64,000 bases of DNA from an uncultured Sutterella sp. (GTDB lineage Bacteria; Pseudomonadota; Gammaproteobacteria; Burkholderiales; Burkholderiaceae_F), in contig UQTE01000013.1 of the NCBI GenBank assembly GCA_900543805.1, positions 4,993 through 68,992 on the forward strand. Direction: 5' to 3'. The position numbers and the translations under genes are program-made. The notes beneath the pieces were generated by a model that saw only the letters and a list, made by a program, of their open reading frames with translations, made no database searches and had not been told where the DNA came from. Within the stretch, counting starts at the first letter, position 1. Every line of letters begins with the position of its first letter. Positions 7,773-17,241 of this stretch are shown here, one piece after another.

Positions 7773-7794
7773 ATCGTTTCGCACGACGGGCGCG

Positions 7795-8370
7795 TCACGG
7801 CGCGGCAAGGGGCTCCACGAGCCGCATGCAGGGGCCGGGCTTTTGCCAGACGATCCGCTCGACGGCGAGCCCGCGCTCGGTCTCCCCGCTTTCAAAAGCG
7901 ATAATGCGGGCGCCCTCGGGCGCAAGACGCAGAAGCTCCCCTTCCTCGAGGAAGTGGGACGGACGCGAGGGCCGCCCCCAGAGCTCCTTGTTGGCGCGCG
8001 TGAAGGTTTCCGTGACGAAGTGTCCGCCCGGGCGAAGGCTTTCCCAGAAATGGGGAAAGAGCGGCCGATGGAGGTAATTCGTCACGACGATCGCGCCGAA
8101 GCGCTCGGGTGCGTAGGGCCAGGGTTCGCCTTCGAGGTCGCGGCACTCAAGCGTGAAGTTTTCCGTCCCGACGAGGGGTTCGAGCACCGAGACGTCGCGG
8201 TCGACGGCGAGCACCCGGTGACCCGTGAGAAGGAGCCAGGCCGTGTGGCGTCCCTCGCCCGCGGCGAGGTCGAGCACCTCCTCGCGCGGATCGAAGAGCG
8301 GCGCAAAGCGCTTCACCCAGGCCGAGGGCCGGCGCATGGCTTCGCAGGTGATGCGGGGAAGATTCTCCAT
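7795..8370 (-). CDS. Class I SAM-dependent methyltransferase (TehB-like)
   Basis: A small (191 aa) cytoplasmic methyltransferase. Motif I (VLDLAAGEGRHTAWL, residues ~33-47) is the SAM-binding glycine loop, LAVDRD is the motif II acidic residue, and FGAIVVTNYLHRPLFPHF is the motif IV/V region. The compact Rossmann fold and short C-terminus resemble TehB/UbiE-like small-molecule methyltransferases; the substrate cannot be told. It starts 7 bases after the site-2 protease stop, so it is probably co-transcribed with that gene and the PHP gene. Confidence 0.75.
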   Translation of the reverse strand: MENLPRITCEAMRRPSAWVKRFAPLFDPREEVLDLAAGEGRHTAWLLLTGHRVLAVDRDVSVLEPLVGTENFTLECRDLEGEPWPYAPERFGAIVVTNYLHRPLFPHFWESLRPGGHFVTETFTRANKELWGRPSRPSHFLEEGELLRLAPEGARIIAFESGETERGLAVERIVWQKPGPCMRLVEPLAAP

Positions 8371-8377
8371 GTCGGCC

Positions 8378-9031
8378 TCAGACGATGAGATTCACGAACC
8401 AGTTCGCAAAGATGAGGAAGGGCTGCAGGAAATAAGAGAGAAGCCCCGTCGCCATCAGAACGAGGAGGATGAAGATCCCGTAGCGCTCGACGCGCTCGAA
8501 CTGCACCGACCAGCGGTAGGGAAGAAAGCCGTTGAGGATCCGTCCGCCGTCAAGGGGCAGAATCGGCAGAAGATTGAGCGCCATGAGGATGAAGTTCACC
8601 GAAATGCCCGCCAGGCACATGTCGATGAAAAAGCCTCCGCGCAGTCCCGCAAGAAGCAGGATCTTGAAGAGGATCGCCCAGAAGACTCCCTGCAGGAAGT
8701 TGGCGGCGGGACCCGCCGCGGCGACCCAGACCATCCCCCAGCGCGGGTCGCGCATATAGCGCGTCACGACGGGAACGGGCTTGGCCCAGCCGAAGATCAT
8801 CCCGCCCATGCCCGCGAGACTCGAGCCCACGAGCATGATGAGGGGAAGCGCGATCGTCCCGAAGGGATCGACGTGCGGCAGGGGATTGAGCGTCACGCGC
8901 CCGAGCATGCGGGCCGTGTTGTCGCCGAACTTCGAGGCCATCCACCCGTGGGCGGCCTCGTGCATCGTGATGGCGAAAAGAAGCGGAATCGCGTAGACGC
9001 AGATGGTTTGAATGGTGTGGGCAATGTTCAT
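8378..9031 (-). CDS. Site-2-protease-family (M50) membrane zinc metallopeptidase
   Basis: A 217-residue polytopic membrane protein. The zinc-binding HExxH motif is seen as TMHEAAHGW near residues 22-30, and the second conserved motif NLLPILPLDGGRI near residue 155 supplies the Asp ligand. There are about six hydrophobic segments and no PDZ or CBS domain, so it belongs to the minimal prokaryotic S2P group rather than the RseP type. Substrates are unknown. In many Burkholderiales this gene sits near the PHP phosphatase and bamC, as here, although the expected Sua5 and trpS neighbours are absent. Confidence 0.85.
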   Translation of the reverse strand: MNIAHTIQTICVYAIPLLFAITMHEAAHGWMASKFGDNTARMLGRVTLNPLPHVDPFGTIALPLIMLVGSSLAGMGGMIFGWAKPVPVVTRYMRDPRWGMVWVAAAGPAANFLQGVFWAILFKILLLAGLRGGFFIDMCLAGISVNFILMALNLLPILPLDGGRILNGFLPYRWSVQFERVERYGIFILLVLMATGLLSYFLQPFLIFANWFVNLIV

Positions 9032-9106
9032 TTGTTTTGGTCGGGCTCTCCGGCGAAGCGCCGGGAAAACCGTCTCCTCCTTGTGGAATCTTGTGCGTAT
9101 GGGTTG

Positions 9107-9946
9107 TCAGGCGTAACCGAAAAGCGTCCAGACGGGCGTGAGGTCGGCGGGAAGCGGCGGCTGACAGCCCGGACGCGGACGCGGCGAGCGGTCGCTGTGC
9201 CAGTCCGAGCCCGTGCTCGCGAGAAGCTTGCGGTCCCGGGCGACCTGCGCATAGTGCACGTTCGCTTCTTCCGACTGCGAGCCGGAAGTGACTTCAATCC
9301 CCTTGCCGCCCGCCGCAAGGAAGGCGTCGATCATGGCGTCCGCCTCCCAGCCGCGGCGCAGACGATAGCGCCCGGGGTGCGCCAGAATCGGAAGGGCCCC
9401 GCGCTCGAGCAGAAAACGCACTCCCTCTTCCAAAGAGGGCCAGGGCGCCTCGACGTAGGCGGGTCCGCCCTCACCCAGATAGCGGTCGAAGGCCTGCTGC
9501 TGATTCTTGACGACGCCCGTCTCCAAGAGCCACGCGGCAAAGTGCGTGCGCGAAAGCGTAAGCGGCGAATCCGCCCGGGCAAGCGCCCCTTCGTAGGCGC
9601 CCGCAAAGCCGATCCGCTCGAAGGCCTCGCCCATCTTCACGCCGCGCTCGGCGCGAAGGCGCGCGGTCTCGCGAAAGCGCTCGACGACGACGGGGTCTTC
9701 CGGGGCGATTCCGAGTCCCACGACGTGGAGCACCGTTCCGCCCCAGCGCACCGAAAGTTCCACGCCCGGAATGAAGGCGATTCCCGCCTCCTTCGCGGCT
9801 TTTTGCGCGCGCGGACACCCCGCCGCCGTGTCGTGGTCCGTGACGGACAAAAGCGTCACGCCCGACGCACGGGCGAGTTCGACGAGCGCCTCGGGAGTGA
9901 GCGCGCCGTCGGAAGCGTTCGTATGGGTGTGCAGATCCACCGTCAT
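9107..9946 (-). CDS. PHP-domain nucleoside 3',5'-bisphosphate phosphatase / RNase AM-like
   Basis: This PHP metal-dependent phosphoesterase has metal ligands in DLHTHTNASDG (residues 4-14), SVTDHDTAAG (~35-44), PGVELS (~60) and the late ILAHPGRY and STGSDWHSD motifs. Length of 279 aa matches the YciV/TrpH group, members of which dephosphorylate 3',5'-bisphosphonucleotides and trim RNA 5' ends. It lies in the same orientation as the M50 protease downstream and 11 bases after the creA stop, which suggests co-transcription from creA onward. Confidence 0.85.
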   Translation of the reverse strand: MTVDLHTHTNASDGALTPEALVELARASGVTLLSVTDHDTAAGCPRAQKAAKEAGIAFIPGVELSVRWGGTVLHVVGLGIAPEDPVVVERFRETARLRAERGVKMGEAFERIGFAGAYEGALARADSPLTLSRTHFAAWLLETGVVKNQQQAFDRYLGEGGPAYVEAPWPSLEEGVRFLLERGALPILAHPGRYRLRRGWEADAMIDAFLAAGGKGIEVTSGSQSEEANVHYAQVARDRKLLASTGSDWHSDRSPRPRPGCQPPLPADLTPVWTLFGYA

Positions 9947-9957
9947 GATGAAAAAAC

Positions 9958-10455
9958 TCAGAGCGACGTCAGGGGCTTGGGCGCGTTCGTCTGATAGGCG
10001 CTCGTGCCCCAGAGCGGCACGGTCGAGAGCGAATGCTTGAAGCTCCCCGTCGTTTCCTTCGTCGAGTACGAGACGTAGAGAAGCGTCTGCGTGTCGGCGT
10101 CGTAGATGCGGCGGATCTTCATCGTCTTGAAGAAGATGCTCTTCGACTTCGCGAAGACCACCTCGCCCGACTTCGAGCGGTCGATCTGCGCGATCATCTC
10201 GGGCGTGATGTCGCCCGTCTGACGGCAGGAAACCGAGCTGTCCGAGGGATCCGAAAGCGCGAGGTTCGCCTCGATGCTCGCGACGTGGCAGGTGACGCCC
10301 GGGACCTTCGGGTCGACGAAGTGTTCGATCTTGATGTCCTTCAACGTAAAGATGCCGAGCGAGACGTCGCCCACGGTGTCTTCCGAGCCCGTGCAGCCGG
10401 CAAGTCCCAAGGCCGCGGCAAGAAGCGAAGCCGTCAAAAGAAGTTTGCGTTTCAT
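9958..10455 (-). CDS. creA: CreA-family exported protein, probable lipoprotein
   Basis: CreA proteins are small exported proteins of unknown biochemical role. The signal sequence MKRKLLLTASLLAAALGLAGC ends in a lipobox-like AGC, so this member may be lipidated. The family signatures VGDVSLGIFTLKDIKIEHFVDPKV and the CxV...CRQTGDI cysteine pair are present, as is the typical C-terminal KHSLSTVPLWG. The 165-residue length is normal. It is divergent from the SNF2 helicase gene across a 192-base intergenic region. Confidence 0.85.
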   Translation of the reverse strand: MKRKLLLTASLLAAALGLAGCTGSEDTVGDVSLGIFTLKDIKIEHFVDPKVPGVTCHVASIEANLALSDPSDSSVSCRQTGDITPEMIAQIDRSKSGEVVFAKSKSIFFKTMKIRRIYDADTQTLLYVSYSTKETTGSFKHSLSTVPLWGTSAYQTNAPKPLTSL

Positions 10456-10647
10456 GCGGGAAAAATCCGTTTTGCGATGAAATGACTATTGTACTTGCGC
10501 CCGAGCTCGGGAAGCCCTTCCAAAGCCTTTCGAATTCTTTCGGATTTTTGCCGTCATGCTCGTTACCCCCTACTCGAACGGCGTCGGCTTCGCTACAATG
10601 TTCGATTCCCGTTTTTTCCTTCGTCTTCCCCTCTTTTGCAGGACGCC

Positions 10648-13600
10648 ATGCTTTCTCATCCGGAAGTTCTCAGCTATTGGCACGACCGCGTGCGCGACGC
10701 GTTGGCATTCACGCCTCCCGAAGGTTTCTTCCCGCGCACGAGAGCGAAACACCTCACGGACTTCGCGGTCTCGGAAGGCTGCGTCGAAGCGCACGCCCCC
10801 TCGGGCGAGACGATCCGCTGCCGCGTCCAGAAGGCGAAGGACGAAGAAAAGGAACGCTTCGCGCAAAAGCTCGCCGACGCGCCCGACCTCCTGAGCGACT
10901 GGCTCGAAGGGAACCTGCGGCCCTCGCACGCGGACCTCGCCGAAGCCTCCGGGATTCCCTTTCTCGCGCCCTTTCACGCCGAAACGCCCGACGAAGCCGC
11001 GCTCTGGATGCTGACGGCCGAAGAAACGGGAAGCGACCCCGCGCGTCTTTTCCGTCTCTACGGGATCGATCCCGCGTCGCTTTCGCGCACGATCGGGACG
11101 GACTATCTGCAGCTCACCGCCTCGAAGGCGCCGACGCTCTCGGAGGTCGTTGCGCCGCTTGCCGCCGAAGACGCCATGAGCGCCGTCCCCGAGCGCGCGG
11201 AGGCCGAGCGCTTTTTGCACGCCGTCCCCTACGCGCTTCTTGAAAATCGTCCCGACGACTTTCTCACTCTTCTCCCCGAAGACATGCCGCTTGCGAAGTC
11301 GAAGAACTACCGCAAGCGCTTCCGCCGTGACTTCCGCAGAATCCGCGACCGCGTGGAGAACGTTCTGCGCGCCGTCGCCGAGGAAAACGCCCGCCGCAAG
11401 GAATCCTTTGCCGAGGGCGAAGCGCCCGCCTCCGACTCGGGCGACGCCGCCAAGGCCGCCAAGGCGCGCTTCGTGTCGCTTCTCGGCTATCCCGACGGAT
11501 TTTTGTTGTCCGTGCGTCTTCAGACGACGATCGATGCGGGCGGCGCCGATCTGCGCCGAAAACCCGTGGAACGTCTTTTCGCGCGCTCCCGCATCCGCTT
11601 GACGAACGCCGAATTCGAAGCGCTCGAACGGGAAGTCACGCCCGCCCGCGAAGCGGCGGCTCTTCTCGCCCTCACGAACGCGGAAACCGAAGCGATGACC
11701 CGCGACATCGAGTCGCGCCGCGCGGTCGTGCGCGCCGCGGCGCGTCTGATCCTTTCGGGCCAGATCCGTCCGATTCTCTATCGGGCCGCCGGAGTCGAAC
11801 ACCCCGCTCCGCGTCTTCTCTGGGTGCCCGCGCTGCAAAACGACGGCGTCAAGGCCGTCTTTCAGACGCTCTCGGCCGCGCTCACCTACCGTACCGACGA
11901 TCTCGTCGACCTCGAGACACTCGCAAACGCCGGCTTCCCGGCACCCGAACTCCCCGACGAACCCTCCGACGAAGCATCCGACGATTCCCTGAACGAAAAG
12001 GCCGAAGGTGTAAGCGGTGAAGAGGCTGCGCCCGCCCGCACGGCCGTGTCCGTTGCGGAAAACGAACGACGCGTGCGCACGATCGTTCTTCTGGCGCTCT
12101 CCGACGCGATCAAGGCGCTCTTTGCCGCCTACTCGGGCGACATCGAAAAGGCGAACCTGCCGACGGCGCTCCTTTTGGGCGAAGACACCTCTCCGCTCGA
12201 CGGTCTCCTCACGGACCGTCCGATGAAGCTGCTTCTCGCGGCCTTCCGTCCCTTCCAGCTCGCAAGCCTCTACCCGTGGATGCCCGCGCTCACGCTCACG
12301 CGCCTTGCGAAGGGCAGAACCGAGCTCACCTTCGGGATTCTCTCGCGCGAAGCCTCGCACCGCGAACTCAAGTTCGACGCCGAAACGCGCAAAAAGGAAG
12401 AGGAACTCCACGAAAAGGGCGAGTTCGGGTCCTCTCCCGTCCCCTATTCGCTCCTTCTGGCGTCGCCCCGCTGGCAGACGCACCGCTACGCGGCGGCCTC
12501 GGCCCTCGCCGCCTTCGTGAAGGCCCTTCCCGCGCTCTCCGCCCTCTTGAACGGCCGCGGTACGATGACGCTCGAACCCGCGTTTCTCAAGACCTTCTTC
12601 ACGGAGATCGCGCCGCAGATCACCTGGCTCGGCGTGCCGCTCGTGCTCCCCGGAAAACTGCGCGGCCTTCTGCGCCCGCGCCTGATCGCCCGCGTGGGCA
12701 CGATTCCCGGAGGCGGCGTCGGCAGTTTCCTCACGCGCGAAACGCTCAGCGAATTCCGCTGGGAGGTGGCGATCGGCTCTCGCACAATGACGCTCGAGGA
12801 ACTTCGCAAGCTCATGGACGAAGTCGGCAACGTCATTCCGATCGACGACGAATTCGTCTTTCTCGACCCGAAGCTCCTCGAAGACATGGAGGAGATCGCA
12901 AAGAAGTCGTCCGACCCCTTCGAGCGCCTGCGCGCGACCCTCACGGGCGAATGGCGCGGCGCCGAGGTGCTGGCCGACGACGACCTTCGCGAGCGCATGC
13001 GCGTCCTCACCGACGTGAAGGACTTTCCCGTCCCCAAGAATCTGCACGCGGAACTTCGCCCCTATCAGCACCGCGGCTACTCCTGGCTCATGAAGAACCT
13101 GCGCCTCGGTTTCGGCGGCCTCATCGCCGACGACATGGGGTTGGGCAAGACTCTGCAGGCGATCGCCGCGATGACGCAGCTGAAGGAATCGGGAGAACTC
13201 GCCGAAAAGAAGATTCTCTGCGTGCTCCCCATGGGGGTGCTCACGAACTGGGCGCGCGAAATCGAACGCTTCTCGCCCACGCTCACCGTAGGGCTCTACC
13301 ACGGGCTCGACCGCGCCATGCCGGAGGTGCTCCCCGACGTGACGCTCACGAGCTACGGCACGCTTCGCCGTGACGTGGAGGTTTTGAAGAGCCGCCGCTG
13401 GCGCCTCGTCGTCCTCGACGAAGCGCAGGCCGTCAAAAACCCCGCCGCCGCGCAGTCGAGCGCCGTGCGCTCGCTCACGGCCGACGCCGTGATCGCGATG
13501 ACGGGCACGCCCGTCGAAAACCGTCTGATGGAATACTGGTCGATCCTCTCGGTCGTGATGCCGGGACTGCTCGGTTCGGCCACGGACTTTCAGCGCGAGT

Positions 13601-14460
13601 ACGCGACGCCGATCGAAATCGACCATGATCCGGCGCGCCTCGAAGCCTTCCGACGCCTCACCGCGCCCTTCATGATCCGCCGCGTGAAGTCGGACAAGTC
13701 GATCATCCGGGATCTGCCGGAAAAGAACGTGATCGACCGCTTCACGTCGATTACGAAGGAACAGGCGGCGCTCTACGCGAAGACGCTCGACGAATCGATG
13801 CGAAAGCTTCGCGGCGAAGACCGCTCGATGACGCTCGCGCAGCGCCGCGGGATCGTGCTCACGCTCATCATGAAGTTGAAGCAGATCTGCAACTCGCCCT
13901 CGCAGTTCCTCGGCACGCGCACGGAAAAGCCCGACGCCGGCAAGGGCGTGGCGCTTCTCGAAATTCTGTCGGAGTGCCGCGAGAGCGACCGAAAGGTCCT
14001 CATCTTCACGCAGTTCCGCGAGATGGGCGAGCGTCTGCAGGAGTGGATCGCCAAGGCGACGGGCGAGCGCCCCGACTTTCTGCACGGGGGCGTCACGCGC
14101 GAGCGCCGCGCCCGCATGACGGACCGCTTCCAGAACGACCGCACGGTGCGCACGATGATCGTGAGCCTCAAGGCGGGCGGGACCGGCCTCAACCTCACGG
14201 CCGCCTCCGCCGTCGTTCACTACGACCTCTGGTGGAATCCTGCGGTCGAGGATCAGGCCACCGACCGCGCGCACCGCATCGGACAGCGCCGCGACGTGCT
14301 CGTCTACCGCTTCATTTCGGCGGGGACCTTTGAGGAGCGCGTCAACGAACTTCTCGCGCAGAAGCGCCGTCTGACGGACCTCACGGTCCACTCGGGCGAA
14401 AACTGGCTCGGCGATCTTTCGAACGACGAGCTCGATCAACTCTTCCGTCTTTCTCTCTAA
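10648..14460 (+). CDS. SNF2-family DNA helicase/translocase, 1270 aa
   Basis: This is a large ATP-dependent DNA translocase of the Swi2/Snf2 superfamily II type. The C-terminal ~450 residues hold the motor: Walker A ADDMGLGKTLQAI near residue 826, motif II VVLDEAQAVKNP near 923, motif III AMTGTPVENR, and the helicase-C motifs SLKAGGTGLNLTAA and ATDRAHRIGQRRDVLVYR near 1208. The ~820-residue N-terminal region is poorly conserved and has no evident SWIM zinc finger or nuclease motif. The ATG at 10648 is preceded by AGGA; a longer frame exists but begins upstream of a TACAAT -10-like element at 10594. The gene is followed after 12 bases by an unknown gene, so the two are likely one operon. Bacterial SNF2 proteins serve in transcription recycling (RapA), repair or phage defence; context does not decide. 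Confidence 0.85.
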   Translation: MLSHPEVLSYWHDRVRDALAFTPPEGFFPRTRAKHLTDFAVSEGCVEAHAPSGETIRCRVQKAKDEEKERFAQKLADAPDLLSDWLEGNLRPSHADLAEASGIPFLAPFHAETPDEAALWMLTAEETGSDPARLFRLYGIDPASLSRTIGTDYLQLTASKAPTLSEVVAPLAAEDAMSAVPERAEAERFLHAVPYALLENRPDDFLTLLPEDMPLAKSKNYRKRFRRDFRRIRDRVENVLRAVAEENARRKESFAEGEAPASDSGDAAKAAKARFVSLLGYPDGFLLSVRLQTTIDAGGADLRRKPVERLFARSRIRLTNAEFEALEREVTPAREAAALLALTNAETEAMTRDIESRRAVVRAAARLILSGQIRPILYRAAGVEHPAPRLLWVPALQNDGVKAVFQTLSAALTYRTDDLVDLETLANAGFPAPELPDEPSDEASDDSLNEKAEGVSGEEAAPARTAVSVAENERRVRTIVLLALSDAIKALFAAYSGDIEKANLPTALLLGEDTSPLDGLLTDRPMKLLLAAFRPFQLASLYPWMPALTLTRLAKGRTELTFGILSREASHRELKFDAETRKKEEELHEKGEFGSSPVPYSLLLASPRWQTHRYAAASALAAFVKALPALSALLNGRGTMTLEPAFLKTFFTEIAPQITWLGVPLVLPGKLRGLLRPRLIARVGTIPGGGVGSFLTRETLSEFRWEVAIGSRTMTLEELRKLMDEVGNVIPIDDEFVFLDPKLLEDMEEIAKKSSDPFERLRATLTGEWRGAEVLADDDLRERMRVLTDVKDFPVPKNLHAELRPYQHRGYSWLMKNLRLGFGGLIADDMGLGKTLQAIAAMTQLKESGELAEKKILCVLPMGVLTNWAREIERFSPTLTVGLYHGLDRAMPEVLPDVTLTSYGTLRRDVEVLKSRRWRLVVLDEAQAVKNPAAAQSSAVRSLTADAVIAMTGTPVENRLMEYWSILSVVMPGLLGSATDFQREYATPIEIDHDPARLEAFRRLTAPFMIRRVKSDKSIIRDLPEKNVIDRFTSITKEQAALYAKTLDESMRKLRGEDRSMTLAQRRGIVLTLIMKLKQICNSPSQFLGTRTEKPDAGKGVALLEILSECRESDRKVLIFTQFREMGERLQEWIAKATGERPDFLHGGVTRERRARMTDRFQNDRTVRTMIVSLKAGGTGLNLTAASAVVHYDLWWNPAVEDQATDRAHRIGQRRDVLVYRFISAGTFEERVNELLAQKRRLTDLTVHSGENWLGDLSNDELDQLFRLSL

Positions 14461-14472
14461 GAAGGAGCCGTC

Positions 14473-15663
14473 ATGCGTTTGGATCTTGCCGCACGCGTTT
14501 TGAAGCGCATCGCCGAGGAAGGGCGCCTTTCGCTCCTTCCGCAGCTGCCGCCCTCGATTTCGTCGCTTCTCCACGAAGACGCCGAAGTGATCGCCGCGGC
14601 GCTCGAACGGCTCCCCGCGCCGATCCGCTCGGGGATGGCCGCGACCCTCATCGAAACGGGCGAGCGCGAAGGGCTCATGAACGACCCGGCGCCGGCCGTT
14701 CTCTCCGAAAGCTTGACGGAGACTTCCGAAGAGGAAGTTGAGGATCGCGACGAAGACGAGGAATGGGCCTCGGCGGGCGTTGCCTACGAACCCTCGCACG
14801 AGCCGGAAATGCGCTTTTTGCCGCGCCCGAACGTCTTTCCCTACGGACCGCTTGCGGGCGACTTTCCGCTCGTCTCCATCGTTTCGACCGACGTGAACGA
14901 GGCGCGCCTCGAACTCTCGCGCGCCCTCCCCTACGGAAGCTTCGTGCCGCTTACGACGGCGCCCGCCGAAGGAACCGATCCGCGAAGCGCCGTCGTGACG
15001 GCGCGCGAAACGCCGAGCTGGCCGCCTGTTCCGGCGAGCGACCGCGGCGTGGGCGTTCTCATTTTCGAGCGCGACGCCGTGGTGCTTCGCGCCCATACCG
15101 ACGACGAAGTCTTCAATTCCTATGCGGCGGACCTTCTCGCCGCAACCTGCGGCGACGGGGCGATTTTCTTTTTCGTGCCGGGATGTTCGCGCTTCACGGC
15201 GATTCTTCGAAAAACGCATCCTTCGCTCGTGGGATTCTTCGCCGAGGTCCGCAGAGAAGACGTTTCGCTTCTTACGATCGGGAACCCCGGAAGCGAGCCG
15301 ATCGTCGTGAGCGGACGCGTGCCCAACGGGCGTCCGATGTGCCGCTACACGCGCCCGGTCACCAAGGGCGGCGTTTCCAACTGCACGCTCGAAGACCTGC
15401 GCCGCTACGTGGCACGCCTTCTCGAAGCCTTTCCAGAATGCCGGACGCTCCCCGAAGGCGTGGCGGCGGCGCGTACCCTTCTCGGCGGGCTCACGGCCCG
15501 CAAGGCGATGCCGAGCGACAAATGGGCGAGGGACGTTCTCGCGCAGTACGGCATCGCGCCCTTTGACCGTTTCGCCACGGTCCACATGCCCTTCAACGAC
15601 CCGGCCCTGATCGCCGCGGTCGACGCCGCCGCCCGCGTGGAGGCGGGACGGCGCACGCGCTGA
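14473..15663 (+). CDS. Unrecognised protein coupled to the SNF2 helicase (396 aa)
   Basis: I do not recognise a family. The first ~75 residues are helical (RLDLAARVLKRIAEEGRLSL). An acidic linker follows (SLTETSEEEVEDRDEDEEW, ~80-98), then a mixed alpha/beta C-terminal domain of ~300 residues with two hydrophobic strands (VGVLIFERDAVVLRAHTDDE, GAIFFFVPGC) and several Cys residues. No signal peptide or membrane segment is seen, so it is probably cytoplasmic. It begins 12 bases after the helicase stop, with AAGGAG upstream of the ATG. A diverged copy of its last ~20 codons occurs at 18545-18640. A role as partner or regulator of the helicase is inferred from gene order alone. Confidence 0.7.
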   Translation: MRLDLAARVLKRIAEEGRLSLLPQLPPSISSLLHEDAEVIAAALERLPAPIRSGMAATLIETGEREGLMNDPAPAVLSESLTETSEEEVEDRDEDEEWASAGVAYEPSHEPEMRFLPRPNVFPYGPLAGDFPLVSIVSTDVNEARLELSRALPYGSFVPLTTAPAEGTDPRSAVVTARETPSWPPVPASDRGVGVLIFERDAVVLRAHTDDEVFNSYAADLLAATCGDGAIFFFVPGCSRFTAILRKTHPSLVGFFAEVRREDVSLLTIGNPGSEPIVVSGRVPNGRPMCRYTRPVTKGGVSNCTLEDLRRYVARLLEAFPECRTLPEGVAAARTLLGGLTARKAMPSDKWARDVLAQYGIAPFDRFATVHMPFNDPALIAAVDAAARVEAGRRTR

Positions 15664-15760
15664 GTCGTCAGACCTTACCGTCCGCGAGCCAGGATTCGGC
15701 CAGAGAAAGAAAGACCGCTTCCGCCTCGCGGATGCGGGCGGTGAGACAGCGCTCTTGATA
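15606..15760. repeat. Island-flanking direct repeat, copy A
   Basis: This segment covers the last codons of the 396-aa gene and a fragment of the M20 peptidase 3' end. It matches about 18570-18725 in the same orientation at roughly four bases in five by eye. The two copies bracket the AT-richer island. Confidence 0.75.
15668..15760 (-). pseudogene. 3' fragment of an M20 peptidase gene
   Basis: On the minus strand this encodes ERCLTARIREAEAVFLSLAE and a few further residues to the stop. It matches the C-terminus of the intact M20 peptidase at 18631-19815. No upstream portion exists here, so it is a remnant created when the island entered or the locus was duplicated. Confidence 0.75.
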
Positions 15761-16284
15761 CGCGTCGTCGTTAACGGTTCCTCACGGCGACTCGGCGGAT
15801 ACACGTCCATACTCAGAGCGGCAGCGAAGGGTGACGAGACGGGAAGATGCGAAGATTTTCTTTCTGTCGAGCGCTCCAAAGGTGCGAATGTCTTTCGCCT
15901 TCCGACCGAAAAGATGCCGGCGAACTCTCGGAAACGCACTGAACCGCGCAAAACCAACCTTCCCCAAGCGAAGTGAGGGAAGCCGTGCTTGCCTCCCTCC
16001 TCCCGACCATACTCTGCATTCCCCACCCCCTCCGCTCATGCCCTCAAGCGGATGCCGCCGCAAGAAGATAAACGGCAATCTGCGACGCTGTCCGCCAAAC
16101 CGCATGCGTCAAATTTCGACGTAGAGACCGTCATCCTTCTATTCGACGGCGGCGCCTCTACAGAGATCGCTTCGTCTCTCCGCCACTTGTTGCAGACCGT
16201 TCCGCGGGCACGAATTTGCACTCTGCTCCAGGCATTCTCCCGCAAGGGATTCAGCAATCACTTCCAATACAGCAAACAATCAAT
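15761..16284. other. Island left part, no convincing gene
   Basis: About 520 bases with several short open frames of skewed composition and no ribosome site or recognisable product. Base composition shifts from GC-rich host sequence to the more AT-rich island towards the right. It probably contains decayed sequence and the promoter of the next gene. Confidence 0.4.
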
Positions 16285-17208
16285 ATGACAAAGAAAGAGA
16301 TTTTTTCTTCCGAAGATTGGAAGCAACGCAAGTTCGCTTTGGTGCTCGGACGACTGACAGAAAAAAATGACCCGAAAGATCTTGAGGATGTGGAAATCAT
16401 CCCGCTTTCCGCCGAAAAATTTCTCAAACTCTTTCCGAAAGACCAAATGAGTCTCTTTGACTATTACGGGCAATCGTCGTACCCGGAAGAATGGATGCCG
16501 TCCTGGAATGCTTTTTTCGACCTACTCATACGGCATCCCGATCATAGAGTGAGGACGGAACTCGCCAAAACCAAGTTTTTGACGTACGCGCACGTGAAGA
16601 CGCTGAGCGAAGACGTTTCTCACGACGTCCGCGATGCTCTCGTACACAACGATTTTGCCTTGCCTCTCCTTTCGGCGGATGACTGCCTCCGCCTTGTTGC
16701 CAATGATGTTCGTCTTACGGACGATCTCATTACGAACTTGAGATTTTACGTGTGGCAAGCGTTGGTTTCCCAGTTGGAAGGGAATCATTGCTTGGCTCTC
16801 GAGGAACGTCTCTCCGTGCTCCTCGACGTCGCCTCGAGACTAGCGGACAACAAAGAGATGGGAATCATCGCGGATGTATATCGCATTCACAAATTACATC
16901 GAAAGATACGCTCAAAAACCTTTACGAGTGAAGACAACGAACTGTTGCAACTCGCCAAACAATCGCTAAACACACCGTGCGAATCAATCCACAAAGTCGA
17001 CACCAAAAATTTCACCAACCCTAACCAATTCACTTTGTCGATTGCCGTGATCAAACCCGCAACCAACCGCAAAGCAAAACTGGAACCCACAACCCCAACA
17101 ATCGGAGCATCAATTCTGGTTCCAGTTTGCGACTGGTTCGATATTCCGATCAAATTAAAAGAAAATAAGTTGTCTCAAAAAATAGAAATACAGTCAAAAC
17201 AAAAATAA
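16285..17208 (+). CDS. Island repeat protein 1, HEAT/LRV-like (307 aa)
   Basis: No function is recognised. The start at 16285 (MTKKEIFSSEDW) aligns with the start of the second island gene; the longer open frame lacks this match. Residues ~75-145 show leucine-rich-variant or HEAT-like repeats (HPDHRVRTELAKTKFLTYAH, DVRDALVHNDFALPLLS). A ~60-residue segment towards the end (FTLSIAVIKPATNRK, ILVPVCDW) also matches the paralogue. This copy stops shortly after that segment, while the paralogue continues for ~130 more residues, so it may be truncated. Base composition is clearly lower in G+C than the surrounding genes, which suggests horizontal acquisition. No signal peptide is seen. Confidence 0.7.
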   Translation: MTKKEIFSSEDWKQRKFALVLGRLTEKNDPKDLEDVEIIPLSAEKFLKLFPKDQMSLFDYYGQSSYPEEWMPSWNAFFDLLIRHPDHRVRTELAKTKFLTYAHVKTLSEDVSHDVRDALVHNDFALPLLSADDCLRLVANDVRLTDDLITNLRFYVWQALVSQLEGNHCLALEERLSVLLDVASRLADNKEMGIIADVYRIHKLHRKIRSKTFTSEDNELLQLAKQSLNTPCESIHKVDTKNFTNPNQFTLSIAVIKPATNRKAKLEPTTPTIGASILVPVCDWFDIPIKLKENKLSQKIEIQSKQK

Positions 17209-17241
17209 ACTCACACAGCACTCGACACCAAAACAGTTACT

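Noticed and set aside
10570..16026. 1818-codon open frame on the minus strand opposite the SNF2 gene
   Set aside because: It is antisense to clear helicase motifs, has the Arg/Glu/His-rich composition typical of GC-rich shadow frames, and no family resemblance.
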